DNA from: Neobacillus sp. SuZ13 | GTDB lineage: Bacteria; Bacillota; Bacilli; Bacillales; Cytobacillaceae | Reading direction: 5' to 3' | Assembly (NCBI RefSeq): GCF_030123365.1 | Contig: NZ_CP126107.1 | Span: 1,597,501-1,661,500, forward strand | Length of the DNA: 64,000 nucleotides | Shown: positions 1 through 9,172 of the stretch, one piece after another | How positions within the stretch are numbered: the stretch's first letter is position 1 | How the letters are laid out: each line of letters begins with the position of its first letter | Notes under the pieces: model-generated | What the model saw: only the letters and a program-made list of their open reading frames with translations | Databases searched by the model: none | What the model was told of the DNA's origin: nothing | Position numbers and translations under genes: made by a program

Positions 1-1390
1 AGGAATAAAGGCTGGAGTGATCAGTCCAAATATTATTCGTCCATTCCCTGCAAAAGAAATTCGCGAAGCTCTTAAGAATGTAAAATCATTATTAATTGGG
101 GAACGCGCCGATTCCTATGGAGCAAATGGTCCTAACCTTACACATGAAGTGAAATCTGCACTTCAAGATGACAAAGACAACAAGACCATTGTGTTAAGTC
201 GCGTATTTGGACTTGGCGGTAAGGATTTCTACGCAAGTGATGCCGAGGCATTCTTTGATATGGCATTGGATACATTGGAAAAAGGCTATGCCGAAAAGCC
301 ATTTGATTACTATGGACATATCCCTGGCAATCCTGAGAAAATTCTTAAGCCAGTCATTTTACCTCAACATGGAGATGTCTATAAAACTGGACTAATCGAT
401 GTGAAAATGGATGAAGAAACAAATAAATTAAAAGTAAAAATACCACCACTTCGGGCCTTAACTGGTAAACCAAAACGAATTGCATCAGGTCACGGTGCAT
501 GTCCGGGCTGTGGAATTTTTGCTGGGCTTGAGTTGTTCTTTAAAGGAATTGAGGGAGACATCGTTACTCTATTCCAAACAGGCTGTGCCTATGTAACTAC
601 TACATCTTATCCAAGCACATCCCATAAGCAAACAATGATGCACAATTTATTCCAAAACGGTGCTGCAACATTATCAGGTACTGTTGAAGCGTTCATGGAA
701 TTAAAACGCCGTGGTGAAATTCAGGTATCTGATGATGCTACATTCGTAATGATTACTGGTGATGGCGGAATGGATATCGGGATGGGATCAGCTATCGGTA
801 CAGCGCTTCGTGGTCATAAGCTAATTATGCTCGAATATGATAATGAAGGCTACATGAATACCGGCTCACAGATGTCTTATTCCACGCCAATCGGTCATAT
901 GACAAGTACTTCAGGTGTAGGAAAAACACAGCGTGGTAAGGCTTTCCATCATAAAGATACAGCACAAATTATGGCAGCAACGAATATTTCATATGTGTTT
1001 ACAGGTTCCGAAGCATTCCCTCAGGACCTAGTTAAAAAAGGCGCTAAAGCACAGTGGTATGCACAAAATGTCGGTACAGTTTACGGGAAACTTCTCATCA
1101 CATGCCCGCTTAACTGGAAATCTGACGATCGTTTTGGCACAACCATTGTGGAGGCTGCGGTAAACTCATGTTTCTTCCCTCTTTATGAAGTGGAACAGGG
1201 GGTTACATCGATTACTTACAATCCAGAAGAGAAGAATAAACGAATTCCACTTTCGGATTGGTTAAAGTATATGGGGAAAACAAAACACCTTCTAAAAGAA
1301 GAGAACAAGCCAATGTTAGAAGAGTTTGAAGCTGAAGTTGAGAAAAGATGGCAGCGTCTAAAAGCAAAGGATGAAAATCCAATGTTGTAA
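1..1390 (+). CDS. Fused 2-oxoacid:ferredoxin oxidoreductase, 5'-truncated by the window edge
   Basis: This is the 3' part of a thiamine-diphosphate enzyme that oxidatively decarboxylates a 2-oxoacid such as pyruvate to an acyl-CoA while reducing ferredoxin or flavodoxin. The frame is open to base 2, and the residues before the apparent GTG at 17 still read as family sequence, so that GTG is not the true start. The first ~110 residues match the end of an alpha subunit (RPFP, ERADSYGANGP, GLGGKD). The rest is a beta subunit with the ACPGCG cysteine motif and the TPP/Mg motif GDGGMDIGMGS followed by NEGYMNTG. Alpha and beta are therefore fused in one chain. The substrate cannot be fixed from this fragment. 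A terminator follows directly. Confidence 0.8.
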   Translation, partial: GIKAGVISPNIIRPFPAKEIREALKNVKSLLIGERADSYGANGPNLTHEVKSALQDDKDNKTIVLSRVFGLGGKDFYASDAEAFFDMALDTLEKGYAEKPFDYYGHIPGNPEKILKPVILPQHGDVYKTGLIDVKMDEETNKLKVKIPPLRALTGKPKRIASGHGACPGCGIFAGLELFFKGIEGDIVTLFQTGCAYVTTTSYPSTSHKQTMMHNLFQNGAATLSGTVEAFMELKRRGEIQVSDDATFVMITGDGGMDIGMGSAIGTALRGHKLIMLEYDNEGYMNTGSQMSYSTPIGHMTSTSGVGKTQRGKAFHHKDTAQIMAATNISYVFTGSEAFPQDLVKKGAKAQWYAQNVGTVYGKLLITCPLNWKSDDRFGTTIVEAAVNSCFFPLYEVEQGVTSITYNPEEKNKRIPLSDWLKYMGKTKHLLKEENKPMLEEFEAEVEKRWQRLKAKDENPML

Positions 1391-1402
1391 ATTGAAGAGC
1401 CT

Positions 1403-1432
1403 AAAAAACACTTCCTTTGGGAGTGTTTTTTT
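1403..1432 (+). terminator. Rho-independent terminator of the oxidoreductase gene
   Basis: AAAACACT and AGTGTTTT arms enclose a short loop and are followed by a T-run, 12 bases after the stop codon. Confidence 0.8.
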
Positions 1433-1513
1433 ATAATTATTGACAAGGTTAATCCAATTTGATAAAAATCTAATTAGATAATTGTCAAATATAAAGGAAA
1501 GCGAGGTAGGACA

Positions 1514-2101
1514 ATGATCCAATTAGATAAAATCGTATCTTTTTATAAAACAATGGGAGACCCAACAAGAATTCGGATTGTAGCCATATTGGCAAAAGGT
1601 CCACTTCATGGTCAGGCGATTGCTGGAAAGCTTGGCTTATCTGCTCCAACGATTACACATCATTTAAAGAAATTACGGGAAATTCATGTGGTTTATGACA
1701 GAAGAGTCAAGAATACTATCTACTTTTACCTAAATGAATCGCTGATAAATCAGCAGGCAAAGGTGTTTACAGAACTGTTAGAAAAAAAGGGAGAGGAGTT
1801 GGATGAAATGGTCGAGTCCAGTCTCGAGAGACAAAAAATCATCGAAAATTTCTTTACGAAAACTGGGAAACTAAAAAATATTCCAGCACAACGAAAAAAG
1901 AAGTTAATCGTATTTGAACACATGATACGCGGGTTAAAAATGGGTGAAAAGTACGAAGAAAAACAATTAAATGAGTTTATAAAACAATTCCATGACGACT
2001 ATGCAACCATTCGCCGGGAATTTATCATTAATCACTATATGTTTCGTGAGAGTGGTATTTATGAACTAAATCCAGAAGAAATGTGGGCAAAAAATGACTA
2101 G
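1514..2101 (+). CDS. ArsR-family transcriptional regulator with DUF2087 domain
   Basis: This 195-residue protein has an N-terminal ArsR-type winged helix (about residues 5-75; GDPTRIRIVAIL, then LGLSAPTITHHLKKLRE as the recognition helix). A C-terminal segment (about 105-190; IENFF, IPAQRKKKLIVFEHM, YELNPEEMW) looks like DUF2087. No cysteine metal site of the classical ArsR/SmtB kind is visible, so the effector is unknown. It has its own spacer after the oxidoreductase terminator and a good RBS (AGGTAGG). It could control neighbours, but no operator was found. Family assignment is confident, target is not. Confidence 0.75.
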   Translation: MIQLDKIVSFYKTMGDPTRIRIVAILAKGPLHGQAIAGKLGLSAPTITHHLKKLREIHVVYDRRVKNTIYFYLNESLINQQAKVFTELLEKKGEELDEMVESSLERQKIIENFFTKTGKLKNIPAQRKKKLIVFEHMIRGLKMGEKYEEKQLNEFIKQFHDDYATIRREFIINHYMFRESGIYELNPEEMWAKND

Positions 2102-2128
2102 AAAAGCAATCCAAAGTGGATTGCTTTC
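2102..2128. terminator. Bidirectional terminator between arsR-like gene and mtnK
   Basis: A perfect 10-bp stem (AAAGCAATCC/GGATTGCTTT) with a 5-base loop lies between two convergent genes. T-rich tracts flank it on either strand. Confidence 0.75.
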
Positions 2129-2133
2129 CTTAG

Positions 2134-3318
2134 CTAAATACGTTCTTTTATAGTTTTGATAAATGATGATAGGTCCTTAATTTCATTTCGTTGTTTAATT
2201 AGGATTTTTCCGAGCTCTATCGTTTTTTGTTTTGCAGTGATTCTGGTTTGCTTGTCCTCAATCCCATCTAAATCTGCAACATGTGCAAGTCCAATGGTTC
2301 TTCTGATTAATTCACAGCCAGCAAAGCCGAGGGAATCTCTAAAAAACTTGGCTAATTGATAGTTTAAGAATGTAGAAGTTTTTGCAGCAGCCTCTTTATT
2401 TTCTGTATTCCATAAGAATGTAAATTGCTCCTCAAATACATTCCACACAGTTTCAATATGGTTTATGAAAAGATCACATTTTTCTTCATTCACATTAACC
2501 TGGAAAAGTAGGTTCGCAAATACTTGACCTATATCAAAGCCAGCTGGTCCGTAGAAAGCAAATTCAGGGTCAATTACTTTTGTTTCAGAATTACTAGCAA
2601 ACACACTACCAGTATGTAAATCCCCATGCAGGAGGGCTTCAGCTTCTGTTAAAAAGCTTTTCTTCAAGACATTTACATGGAACTTTAGTTCTTCATCATG
2701 CCAAAGAGCTTCGACCGCGGGACGGAGACTATCCTCAAATTCATTGGTATCTGCATCAATAAATGGGTCGGTAAAGATTAAATCCTCAGTGATTTTGCAT
2801 AATTCTGGATTGATAAATTGGTGGACACGTTCTTTTTTTACTCCAGGGCCTAATCCGTAATCTGAAGTGAAAAATAATGTCTTAGCAAGATATTCACCCA
2901 GATGTTTAGCAATTAATGGATAGGTTTCACCTTTAATAAAGCCAGTTCTTGCAATCAAAAGATGGGAAAGATCCTCCATAATAGTTACAGCAAGGACATC
3001 ATCAGTGAATAATACTTCTGGAACATAATCAGGAGCAATTTGCCCGAAAATTTTTAAGGCATCTGCTTCAATCTTTGCTCTTTTCAGTGTTAATGGCCAG
3101 CTTTCACCAACTACTTTTGCATATGGGAGAGCTTGTTTAATAATAATACTTTTTCCTTTTAATTCTTCGACAATATGAAAAACAAGATTGAGATTTCCGT
3201 CACCAATCTCCTTGCAGGAGAGTTTAGCATGCCCTGGAAAAATATTTAATTCCAGTGCAAGTTCTACAGCACTCTCGTTTGTTAATGGTTGGTATGTTTT
3301 CTGTTTTAGTAGACTCAT
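2134..3318 (-). CDS. mtnK: S-methyl-5-thioribose kinase
   Basis: MtnK phosphorylates methylthioribose to methylthioribose-1-phosphate, the entry step of the methionine salvage pathway in Bacillus. The 394-residue protein has the kinase fold typical of aminoglycoside-phosphotransferase-like enzymes: an N-terminal nucleotide loop (EIGDGNLNLVFHI), catalytic LLHGDLHTGSVF and metal-binding VIDPEFAFYGP. It follows a SAM riboswitch and terminator read on the same strand, so expression should rise when SAM is low. In B. subtilis mtnA (the isomerase for the next step) is cotranscribed; here mtnK is the last gene before a convergent terminator and mtnA is absent. Confidence 0.95.
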   Translation of the reverse strand: MSLLKQKTYQPLTNESAVELALELNIFPGHAKLSCKEIGDGNLNLVFHIVEELKGKSIIIKQALPYAKVVGESWPLTLKRAKIEADALKIFGQIAPDYVPEVLFTDDVLAVTIMEDLSHLLIARTGFIKGETYPLIAKHLGEYLAKTLFFTSDYGLGPGVKKERVHQFINPELCKITEDLIFTDPFIDADTNEFEDSLRPAVEALWHDEELKFHVNVLKKSFLTEAEALLHGDLHTGSVFASNSETKVIDPEFAFYGPAGFDIGQVFANLLFQVNVNEEKCDLFINHIETVWNVFEEQFTFLWNTENKEAAAKTSTFLNYQLAKFFRDSLGFAGCELIRRTIGLAHVADLDGIEDKQTRITAKQKTIELGKILIKQRNEIKDLSSFIKTIKERI

Positions 3319-3363
3319 AATGGCTCCTCCTTGTTTTTGGGAGGCTTAATCGTGCAATAAGGC

Positions 3364-3396
3364 ACAAAAAAGCCTCTTTCTCATTTGAAAGAGGCT
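3364..3396 (-). terminator. Riboswitch-controlled terminator in the mtnK leader
   Basis: Read on the minus strand, AGCCTCTTTC and GAAAGAGGCT form a 10-bp stem followed by TTTTTT. It lies between the SAM aptamer and mtnK, so it is the expression platform. Confidence 0.88.
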
Positions 3397-3419
3397 CGGG
3401 AAGACAAATTGTCTATCGC

Positions 3420-3577
3420 ACCTCTCATCTCTCAGAAAGATAATCCTTCTGTTGGAATTAGCACCGTGCCTTATTGGGATTATTAAGCGCATGAAGCGCC
3501 CTATTATCCAATGAGTTTAAGGTCGGTTGCTGGGCTTCAAAGGGCCAATCCCTCAGCCAGCTCGTGATAAGAGAATT
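3420..3577 (-). promoter_or_regulatory. SAM-I (S-box) riboswitch upstream of mtnK
   Basis: On the minus strand the S-box core is plain: CTTATCACGAG opens P1, CTGAGGGA and GAAGCCCAGCAACC form the kink-turn and P2 region, CACGGTGCTAATTCC forms the P3/P4 junction, and GATGAGAG closes P1. SAM binding favours the downstream terminator and lowers mtnK expression. The P3 arm is longer than in the mtnW copy. Confidence 0.93.
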
Positions 3578-3637
3578 TTATTTAACTGGTAAAAATCATA
3601 TCAGCAATAAAATAATATTGTCAATATTTTTTGAAAA

Positions 3638-4423
3638 TTAATTATAGTATTCTGGTTTTCTATCTGTGAAAATAGGGATCTGTTTGCGAATCTCTTTGAC
3701 TAAATCCATCTCAATTTCTGCAGATAAAATTTCTTCGCTTTCTCCAGCTTCCGCGATCACCTCTCCCCACGGGTCGATAATTAAGGAATGCCCAGCGAAC
3801 TGGTTATTAGGATCTTGACCGGATCGGTTACAAGCGATGACGTAACATTGATTTTCAATGGCTCTGGCAATTAAAAGGGCTCTCCAATGAGACAATCGCT
3901 GCGCTGGCCATTCGGCAACCACAAACAGTGCCTCAGCACCTTCTGATGTATGTGCACGAATCCACTCAGGAAAGCGAATGTCATAACAAATGTTCCCGGC
4001 AAATTTATTATTCTCAATTTCAAAAAGTCCTTTTTGAGATCCTGATTCTAAATAAACATGCTCATCCATTAGCTTAAACAGGTGAAGTTTACTATACTGG
4101 TGAACGAGTTTACCCTCCTTATTGACAATGAGCAAGGTATTTTTTACACCGTTATCTTCACGGTTAGCTACAGATCCGCCAACAAAGTTCACTTGGTATT
4201 TTTTTGCAGCCTTTTGAAGGAAATCAATTGTCTTACCAGCATGAATATCAGAAATTTCATTAAGTCGAGTTAAGTCATACCCTGTAGTCCACAGCTCTGG
4301 TAGAACAATGATATCGGGCTGGTCAGCTACAGCCTTTTCAATGAGTCTTTCAGCAGATTGATAGTTTTTATTTGGATCACCAAAGGCGATATCCATTTGT
4401 AAACATGAAATTTTTAATTTCAC
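3638..4423 (-). CDS. mtnU: Carbon-nitrogen hydrolase, omega-amidase of methionine salvage
   Basis: This 261-residue nitrilase-superfamily enzyme has the catalytic triad Glu43 (LPELW), Lys112 (YSKLHLF) and Cys146 (ICYDIRFPE). In B. subtilis the orthologue (YkrU) is placed in methionine salvage, where an omega-amidase would hydrolyse the 2-oxoglutaramate released when MtnE uses glutamine as amino donor. It is divergent from mtnE, sharing a 124-base region with no S-box. Substrate is inferred from family and neighbour. Confidence 0.88.
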   Translation of the reverse strand: MKLKISCLQMDIAFGDPNKNYQSAERLIEKAVADQPDIIVLPELWTTGYDLTRLNEISDIHAGKTIDFLQKAAKKYQVNFVGGSVANREDNGVKNTLLIVNKEGKLVHQYSKLHLFKLMDEHVYLESGSQKGLFEIENNKFAGNICYDIRFPEWIRAHTSEGAEALFVVAEWPAQRLSHWRALLIARAIENQCYVIACNRSGQDPNNQFAGHSLIIDPWGEVIAEAGESEEILSAEIEMDLVKEIRKQIPIFTDRKPEYYN

Positions 4424-4547
4424 GAATCTTCACCTCGTTTGAACTTTCGGAATTTTTTCTTTACAAGCAGTTATAAAAGTTATATCATTTGTGACTAGAA
4501 TTTAACAATAGAATCACTTTTATAAATTATTAAAGCAGGTGAGAACC

Positions 4548-5723
4548 ATGAAGCAATTTCCACCATCAGAACTTTTAAATAGTCTTCCTAAGCAGTTTTT
4601 TGCTTCACTCGTTAAAAAAGTCGGGGAATATATTTCACAGGGGTATGATGTGATTAATTTGGGGCAAGGAAACCCAGATCAGCCAACACCGGCACATATC
4701 GTAGCTAAACTTCAGGAAGCAGCGGTGAATCCATTAAATCACAAATATTCTCCTTTTCAAGGGCACCAGTATTTAAAACAAGCAGCAGCTGATTTTTATT
4801 TAAGAGAATATGGAGTAACCATTGATCCAGATAAAGAGGTGGCTATACTGTTTGGCGGTAAAGCGGGACTTGTTGAAATTCCCCAGTGTTTATTGAATCC
4901 CAGCGATACCATCCTCGTACCAGATCCAGGCTACCCGGATTATTTGTCAGGGGTTGCACTGGCAAAGGCTGAAATGTTTAGGATGCCGCTAAGGGAGGAA
5001 AATAATTTTCTACCGGATTATGGTATTTTGGATAGGGATGTATTAGATAAAGCAAAATTAATGTTCCTCAATTACCCTAATAATCCGACTGGCGCGGTGG
5101 CCACTCATGAATTTTTTGAAGAGACAATTAAACTAGCGAATGAACATGATATCTGTATAATCCATGATTTTGCCTATGGTGCCATTGGGTTTGATGGTAA
5201 GAAACCAGTAAGTTTTTTACAGGTGCAAGGGGCAAAGGAAGTTGGAATTGAAATTTATACCTTATCAAAAACCTATAATATGGCAGGCTGGCGTGTTGGT
5301 TTTGCAATAGGGAATGAGAGCGTCATTTCCGCTATTGAACTTTTACAAGACCATTTGTATGTCAGTTTATTTGGAGCCGTACAGGAGGCTGCTGCGGAGG
5401 CATTAATTGGACCTCAAGACTGTGTAAAGGAATTAAACGAGTTGTATGAGCGAAGAAGGAATGTATTGATTAAGGGGCTTCGTTCCTTGGGGTGGAATGT
5501 CAGCGCACCAAAGGGATCCTTTTTTGCCTGGCTTAAGGTTCCTAAAGGCTATTCCTCTACGGAATTTGCTAATATTCTCCTTGATCAGGCACATATTATG
5601 GTTGCACCTGGTATTGGATTTGGTGAATTTGGAGAAGGGTATGTCCGGGTGGGGCTACTTTCAACAGAAGAACGATTAGCTGAAGCCGTCGAAAGAATTA
5701 GTCGTTTAGAAATATTCAGTTAA
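4548..5723 (+). CDS. mtnE: Methionine salvage aminotransferase (KMTB to methionine)
   Basis: This fold-type I PLP aminotransferase is expected to convert 4-methylthio-2-oxobutyrate to methionine, the last salvage step, with glutamine as the usual donor. It has NYPNNPTGAVA, DFAYG and the Schiff-base lysine in TLSKTYNMAGWRVGF. I place the start at the ATG at 4548, behind AGGTGA, rather than the GTG at 4539 that overlaps that RBS. It stands between divergent mtnU and the S-box leader of mtnW and has no SAM riboswitch of its own. Confidence 0.9.
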   Translation: MKQFPPSELLNSLPKQFFASLVKKVGEYISQGYDVINLGQGNPDQPTPAHIVAKLQEAAVNPLNHKYSPFQGHQYLKQAAADFYLREYGVTIDPDKEVAILFGGKAGLVEIPQCLLNPSDTILVPDPGYPDYLSGVALAKAEMFRMPLREENNFLPDYGILDRDVLDKAKLMFLNYPNNPTGAVATHEFFEETIKLANEHDICIIHDFAYGAIGFDGKKPVSFLQVQGAKEVGIEIYTLSKTYNMAGWRVGFAIGNESVISAIELLQDHLYVSLFGAVQEAAAEALIGPQDCVKELNELYERRRNVLIKGLRSLGWNVSAPKGSFFAWLKVPKGYSSTEFANILLDQAHIMVAPGIGFGEFGEGYVRVGLLSTEERLAEAVERISRLEIFS

Positions 5724-5808
5724 ATCGATTGACATTTTATTTTTTTCTTGCGATAATGCAAATTAAAGTTAAACACACATTAATAACTGAATAAAATACG
5801 AATCGTTT

Positions 5809-5920
5809 TCTTATCAAGAGCAGGCGGAGGGAAAAGCCCAATGAAGCCCGGCAACCGACTTAAACTAATGCTTAAGCACGGTGCTAATTCTTGCAGCAAC
5901 AAGGCTGATAGATGAGAAGA
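5809..5920 (+). promoter_or_regulatory. SAM-I (S-box) riboswitch upstream of mtnWXBD
   Basis: CTTATCAAGAG opens P1; GCGGAGGGA, GAAGCCCGGCAACC, CACGGTGCTAATTC and GATGAGAAG follow in the canonical order. A terminator and then mtnW come next. The aptamer is compact, close to the family consensus length. Confidence 0.95.
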
Positions 5921-5935
5921 TGTTAGTTGGCGGCT

Positions 5936-5963
5936 AACCTCTTCTTTGTTGAAGAGGTTTTTT
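5936..5963 (+). terminator. Riboswitch-controlled terminator in the mtnW leader
   Basis: AACCTCTTC and GAAGAGGTT form a 9-bp stem followed by TTTT, 26 bases before the mtnW start codon. Confidence 0.88.
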
Positions 5964-5989
5964 ATGTTTGATTAAAAGGAGTTTTTATT

Positions 5990-7201
5990 ATGACTGAAAT
6001 TATTGCAACATATCTACTAAATAACGAAAAGAAACCATCCAAGAAGGCAGAAGAAATTGCCCTTGGTTTAACAGTTGGGTCATGGACGAATCTGCCTGAA
6101 TTAGAACAAAACCAATTGCGTAAACATAAAGGAAGAGTCGTATCAGTCGAAGCGAATCCCTCAGAAACAGAAGAGCATGCACTGATTAAAATTGCCTATC
6201 CAACGATAAATTTTTCTAATGACCTTCCTGCTATCTTAACAACCGTTTTCGGTAAACTTTCATTGGATGGAAAAATTAAATTACTTGATTTGCAATTTGA
6301 TGAGGGATTAAAGAGGCAGTTCCCTGGTCCAAGATTTGGGATTGATGGACTAAGGGAGAAATTAAACGTTAATAATCGACCGTTAGTAATGAGCATCTTT
6401 AAAGGCGTACTCGGGAAAGACCTCACGTTTTTAGTCGAACAGCTAAAACAACAAGCCCTAGGTGGTGTTGATTTGGTTAAGGATGATGAAATCCTGTTTG
6501 AAAATGAATTAACACCATTTGAAAAAAGAATTGTCGAAGGGAAAAAAGCACTGCAAGAAGTATATGACCAAACAGGCCACCGCACTTTATATGCTGTTAA
6601 CCTAACTGGCAGAACTTCTAAGCTGAAAGAAAAAGCTAGAAAGGCTGCTGAGCTTGGAGCAGATCTCTTATTATTCAATGTTTTTTCATATGGGTTAGAT
6701 GTTCTGCAGGAATTAAGAGAAGATGATGAAATTGCATTGCCGCTTATGGCACATCCTGCTTTCAGTGGTGCATTTGCATCATCACCCGTATATGGAGTAT
6801 CCCATTCATTATTACTTGGTAAACTACTTCGATATGCCGGAGCTGATTTATCATTGTTCCCATCTCCGTATGGGACAGTTGCATTAGAAAAACCGAAGGC
6901 ACTGTCGATTGCTAAGGAATTAACAAGTGAGGAAAGTTTTAAAAAGTCCTTCCCAGTGCCATCGGCTGGAATTCATCCTGGCTTGGTTCCATTGTTAATA
7001 GGTGATTTTGGTATCGATTCGGTTATTAATGCTGGCGGTGGAGTACATGGACATCCAGACGGTGCCCGTGGCGGCGGTCTTGCTTTCCGACAAGCAATTG
7101 AAACTAATCTCCAAGGGAAGTTATTGGCTGAAGGGGCTGAAATGTATCCTGAACTTAAACTAGCACTAGCGTTATGGGGAAATTCAGAGGTAACAGTATG
7201 A
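5990..7201 (+). CDS. mtnW: 2,3-diketo-5-methylthiopentyl-1-phosphate enolase (RuBisCO-like protein)
   Basis: MtnW is a form IV RuBisCO-like protein that enolises 2,3-diketo-5-methylthiopentyl-1-phosphate and does not fix CO2. The 403-residue chain carries the RuBisCO-type metal motif [10 protein letters not shown] (Lys164, the carbamylated lysine position, with Asp166 and Glu167) and the phosphate-binding glycine patches [15 protein letters not shown]. It is the first gene of mtnWXBD; its stop overlaps the mtnX start (ATGA). Expression is under the S-box immediately upstream. Confidence 0.95.
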   Translation: MTEIIATYLLNNEKKPSKKAEEIALGLTVGSWTNLPELEQNQLRKHKGRVVSVEANPSETEEHALIKIAYPTINFSNDLPAILTTVFGKLSLDGKIKLLDLQFDEGLKRQFPGPRFGIDGLREKLNVNNRPLVMSIFKGVLGKDLTFLVEQLKQQALGGVDLVKDDEILFENELTPFEKRIVEGKKALQEVYDQTGHRTLYAVNLTGRTSKLKEKARKAAELGADLLLFNVFSYGLDVLQELREDDEIALPLMAHPAFSGAFASSPVYGVSHSLLLGKLLRYAGADLSLFPSPYGTVALEKPKALSIAKELTSEESFKKSFPVPSAGIHPGLVPLLIGDFGIDSVINAGGGVHGHPDGARGGGLAFRQAIETNLQGKLLAEGAEMYPELKLALALWGNSEVTV

Positions 7202-7872
7202 CCAAACCTGTAATCTTTTGTGATTTTGACGGAACCGTAACGGAAAGTGATAATATTATCCGAATGATGGAAGAGTTTGCTCCTCAGGGATGGGAAAACA
7301 TAAAAGATCAAATTCTCACTCGCCAAATCTCTATTAATGAGGGAGTAGGAAAATTATTCTCCTTATTACCAAGTCAATTGGAGGAAGAGTTGACTGCGTT
7401 TGCGATTGAGCATGCAAAAATTCGGCCGGGATTTAAAGAATTTGTAGAATTTGCTCATAAAGAAGAGATTCCTTTATATATTGTTAGCGGTGGGATTGAC
7501 TTTTTTGTAAATCCGATATTAGAGAAGTTTGGACCATTTGCTGGTATTTATTGTAATGAATCTGATTTTTCAGGTGAGAGGATTAAAATTCTTTGGCCGA
7601 ATGAATGTGATTCGTTATGTGACAATAATTGTGGCTGCTGTAAGCCGAGCATTATTCGAAAGCTAAACCATGAAAACAACAAGTTCAAGATTGTCATAGG
7701 AGATTCGGTCACAGATCTTGAGGCAGCAAAACATGCTGATTTTGTGTTAGCAAGAGATTTACTGCAGGAGAAATGTGAGGAATGGGGTATTAATCATCGA
7801 GGATTTAGTACTTTCTTTGAATGTATCGAGGAAATTAAAAAAAGAATTGAGGTGGGGGAATTAAAATGTTAA
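7198..7872 (+). CDS. mtnX: 2-hydroxy-3-keto-5-methylthiopentenyl-1-phosphate phosphatase
   Basis: This 224-residue HAD-superfamily phosphatase acts after MtnW, removing phosphate to give the acireductone. It shows motif I DFDGT near the N-terminus, IVSGG (motif II) and [10 protein letters not shown] (motif IV), with a cysteine-rich CDNNCGCC insert in the cap. The start is the ATG at 7198, overlapping the mtnW stop and preceded by AGAGG; an upstream in-frame start at 7174 lies inside mtnW and lacks an RBS. It overlaps mtnB by 7 bases. Confidence 0.93.
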   Translation: MTKPVIFCDFDGTVTESDNIIRMMEEFAPQGWENIKDQILTRQISINEGVGKLFSLLPSQLEEELTAFAIEHAKIRPGFKEFVEFAHKEEIPLYIVSGGIDFFVNPILEKFGPFAGIYCNESDFSGERIKILWPNECDSLCDNNCGCCKPSIIRKLNHENNKFKIVIGDSVTDLEAAKHADFVLARDLLQEKCEEWGINHRGFSTFFECIEEIKKRIEVGELKC

Positions 7873-8495
7873 AGGAAAGATGGAATGAATTAGCAGATGT
7901 AAAAGATGAACTTGCTAATCGGGACTGGTTTATGGGTACGAGCGGTAATCTAGCGATAAAAGTAAGTAATCATCCACTTCATTTTTTGGTAACAGCAAGT
8001 GGTAAGGATAAGCGGAAACGTACGGATGAAGATTTTTTACTTGTTGATGAGTTTGGTCACCCGGTCGAACAAACAAATTTAAAACCCTCAGCAGAGACAC
8101 TTCTTCATGTTGAAATTTATCGTAAAACGAATGCTGGCTGCAGTCTTCACGTCCATACAATTGATAATAATGTTATTTCAGAAATATATGGTGATCAGGG
8201 TGAGGTCACCTTTAAAGGACAAGAACTAATCAAAGCATTTGATATGTGGGAAGAGGATGCAACCCTAAAAATACCGATCATTCACAATTATGCACATATA
8301 CCGACTCTGGCTTCTAAATTTTCTGAACATATTTCAGGAGATACTGGTGCTATTTTAATTCGTAACCATGGAATCACGGTATGGGGGAGAACTGCATTTG
8401 AAGCGAAAAAAATACTTGAAGCTTCTGAGTTTTTATTTCGGTATCAGTTACGGTTATTAGAACACAAACCATACCAGTTATTTAAAGTGGTTTAA
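7866..8495 (+). CDS. mtnB: Methylthioribulose-1-phosphate dehydratase
   Basis: This 209-residue class II aldolase-family enzyme dehydrates methylthioribulose-1-phosphate to the diketo substrate of MtnW. The zinc-ligand histidines are visible in SLHVHT and later in RNHGITVWG, with the family motif TSGNLAIKV near the N-terminus. Its start overlaps the end of mtnX, preceded by GGTGGGG, so translation is probably coupled. It works before MtnW in the pathway although it lies third in the operon. Confidence 0.93.
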   Translation: MLKERWNELADVKDELANRDWFMGTSGNLAIKVSNHPLHFLVTASGKDKRKRTDEDFLLVDEFGHPVEQTNLKPSAETLLHVEIYRKTNAGCSLHVHTIDNNVISEIYGDQGEVTFKGQELIKAFDMWEEDATLKIPIIHNYAHIPTLASKFSEHISGDTGAILIRNHGITVWGRTAFEAKKILEASEFLFRYQLRLLEHKPYQLFKVV

Positions 8496-8525
8496 CTTAC
8501 CAAAAAAGGAAAGGAAGAATATAAA

Positions 8526-9056
8526 ATGGCATATATTACATTTCAAAACAAAAATGAGCAAATAAATGTTCTGGAAGAAGTTGCAAGTTTCCTAGAATCT
8601 CAGGAAGTTGTTTATGAAAATTGGGATATTAGCAAGCTCCCAGGTGATTTGGTAGAAAAGTATCTTTTGAGTGAGGGAGAAAAAGAAGAAATTCTGAGTG
8701 TTTTTTCTGAAGAAATCGCTGATATCTCTGCTAGACGGGGGTACAAAGCTCAGGATGTGATTTCATTGTCAGAAAATACTCCGAATTTGGATGTCTTGCT
8801 GACAAATTTTAAAAACGAACATCATCATACTGATGATGAAGTTCGTTTTATTGTCAGTGGTCACGGTGTGTTTGTTATTCAAGGAAAAGATGGTGAGTTC
8901 TTTGAGGTACATTTAAATCCTGGTGACTTGATTTCTGTCCCTGAAAATACAAGACACTATTTTACCTTAGAAGATGACAAAAAAGTTGTCGCAGTAAGGA
9001 TATTTGTTACAACTGAGGGCTGGGTTCCGATTTACGACAAGTTAGAAGTTCAATAA
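8526..9056 (+). CDS. mtnD: Acireductone dioxygenase
   Basis: This 176-residue cupin oxidises the acireductone to 4-methylthio-2-oxobutyrate and formate when iron is bound; the nickel form gives CO instead. The metal motif is complete: HHHTDDEVRF supplies two His and one Glu, and TRHYFTL the third His. It is the last gene of mtnWXBD, 30 bases after mtnB with an AAAGGAAAGGA RBS, and a terminator follows. Its product is the substrate of MtnE. Confidence 0.95.
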   Translation: MAYITFQNKNEQINVLEEVASFLESQEVVYENWDISKLPGDLVEKYLLSEGEKEEILSVFSEEIADISARRGYKAQDVISLSENTPNLDVLLTNFKNEHHHTDDEVRFIVSGHGVFVIQGKDGEFFEVHLNPGDLISVPENTRHYFTLEDDKKVVAVRIFVTTEGWVPIYDKLEVQ

Positions 9057-9069
9057 TAGTAGTGAAAAG

Positions 9070-9098
9070 AACTGGCTGTAGTTATCTACAGCCAGTTT
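9070..9098 (+). terminator. Terminator of mtnWXBD
   Basis: AACTGGCTGTA and TACAGCCAGTT make an 11-bp perfect stem, 14 bases past the mtnD stop. Confidence 0.8.
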
Positions 9099-9172
9099 GA
9101 TTGTCAAGAAGTGTATTTTCTTGGCAATTTTTTTTATTAGGATTTAATAATTGATTGTTTCTGCGCATGTGC

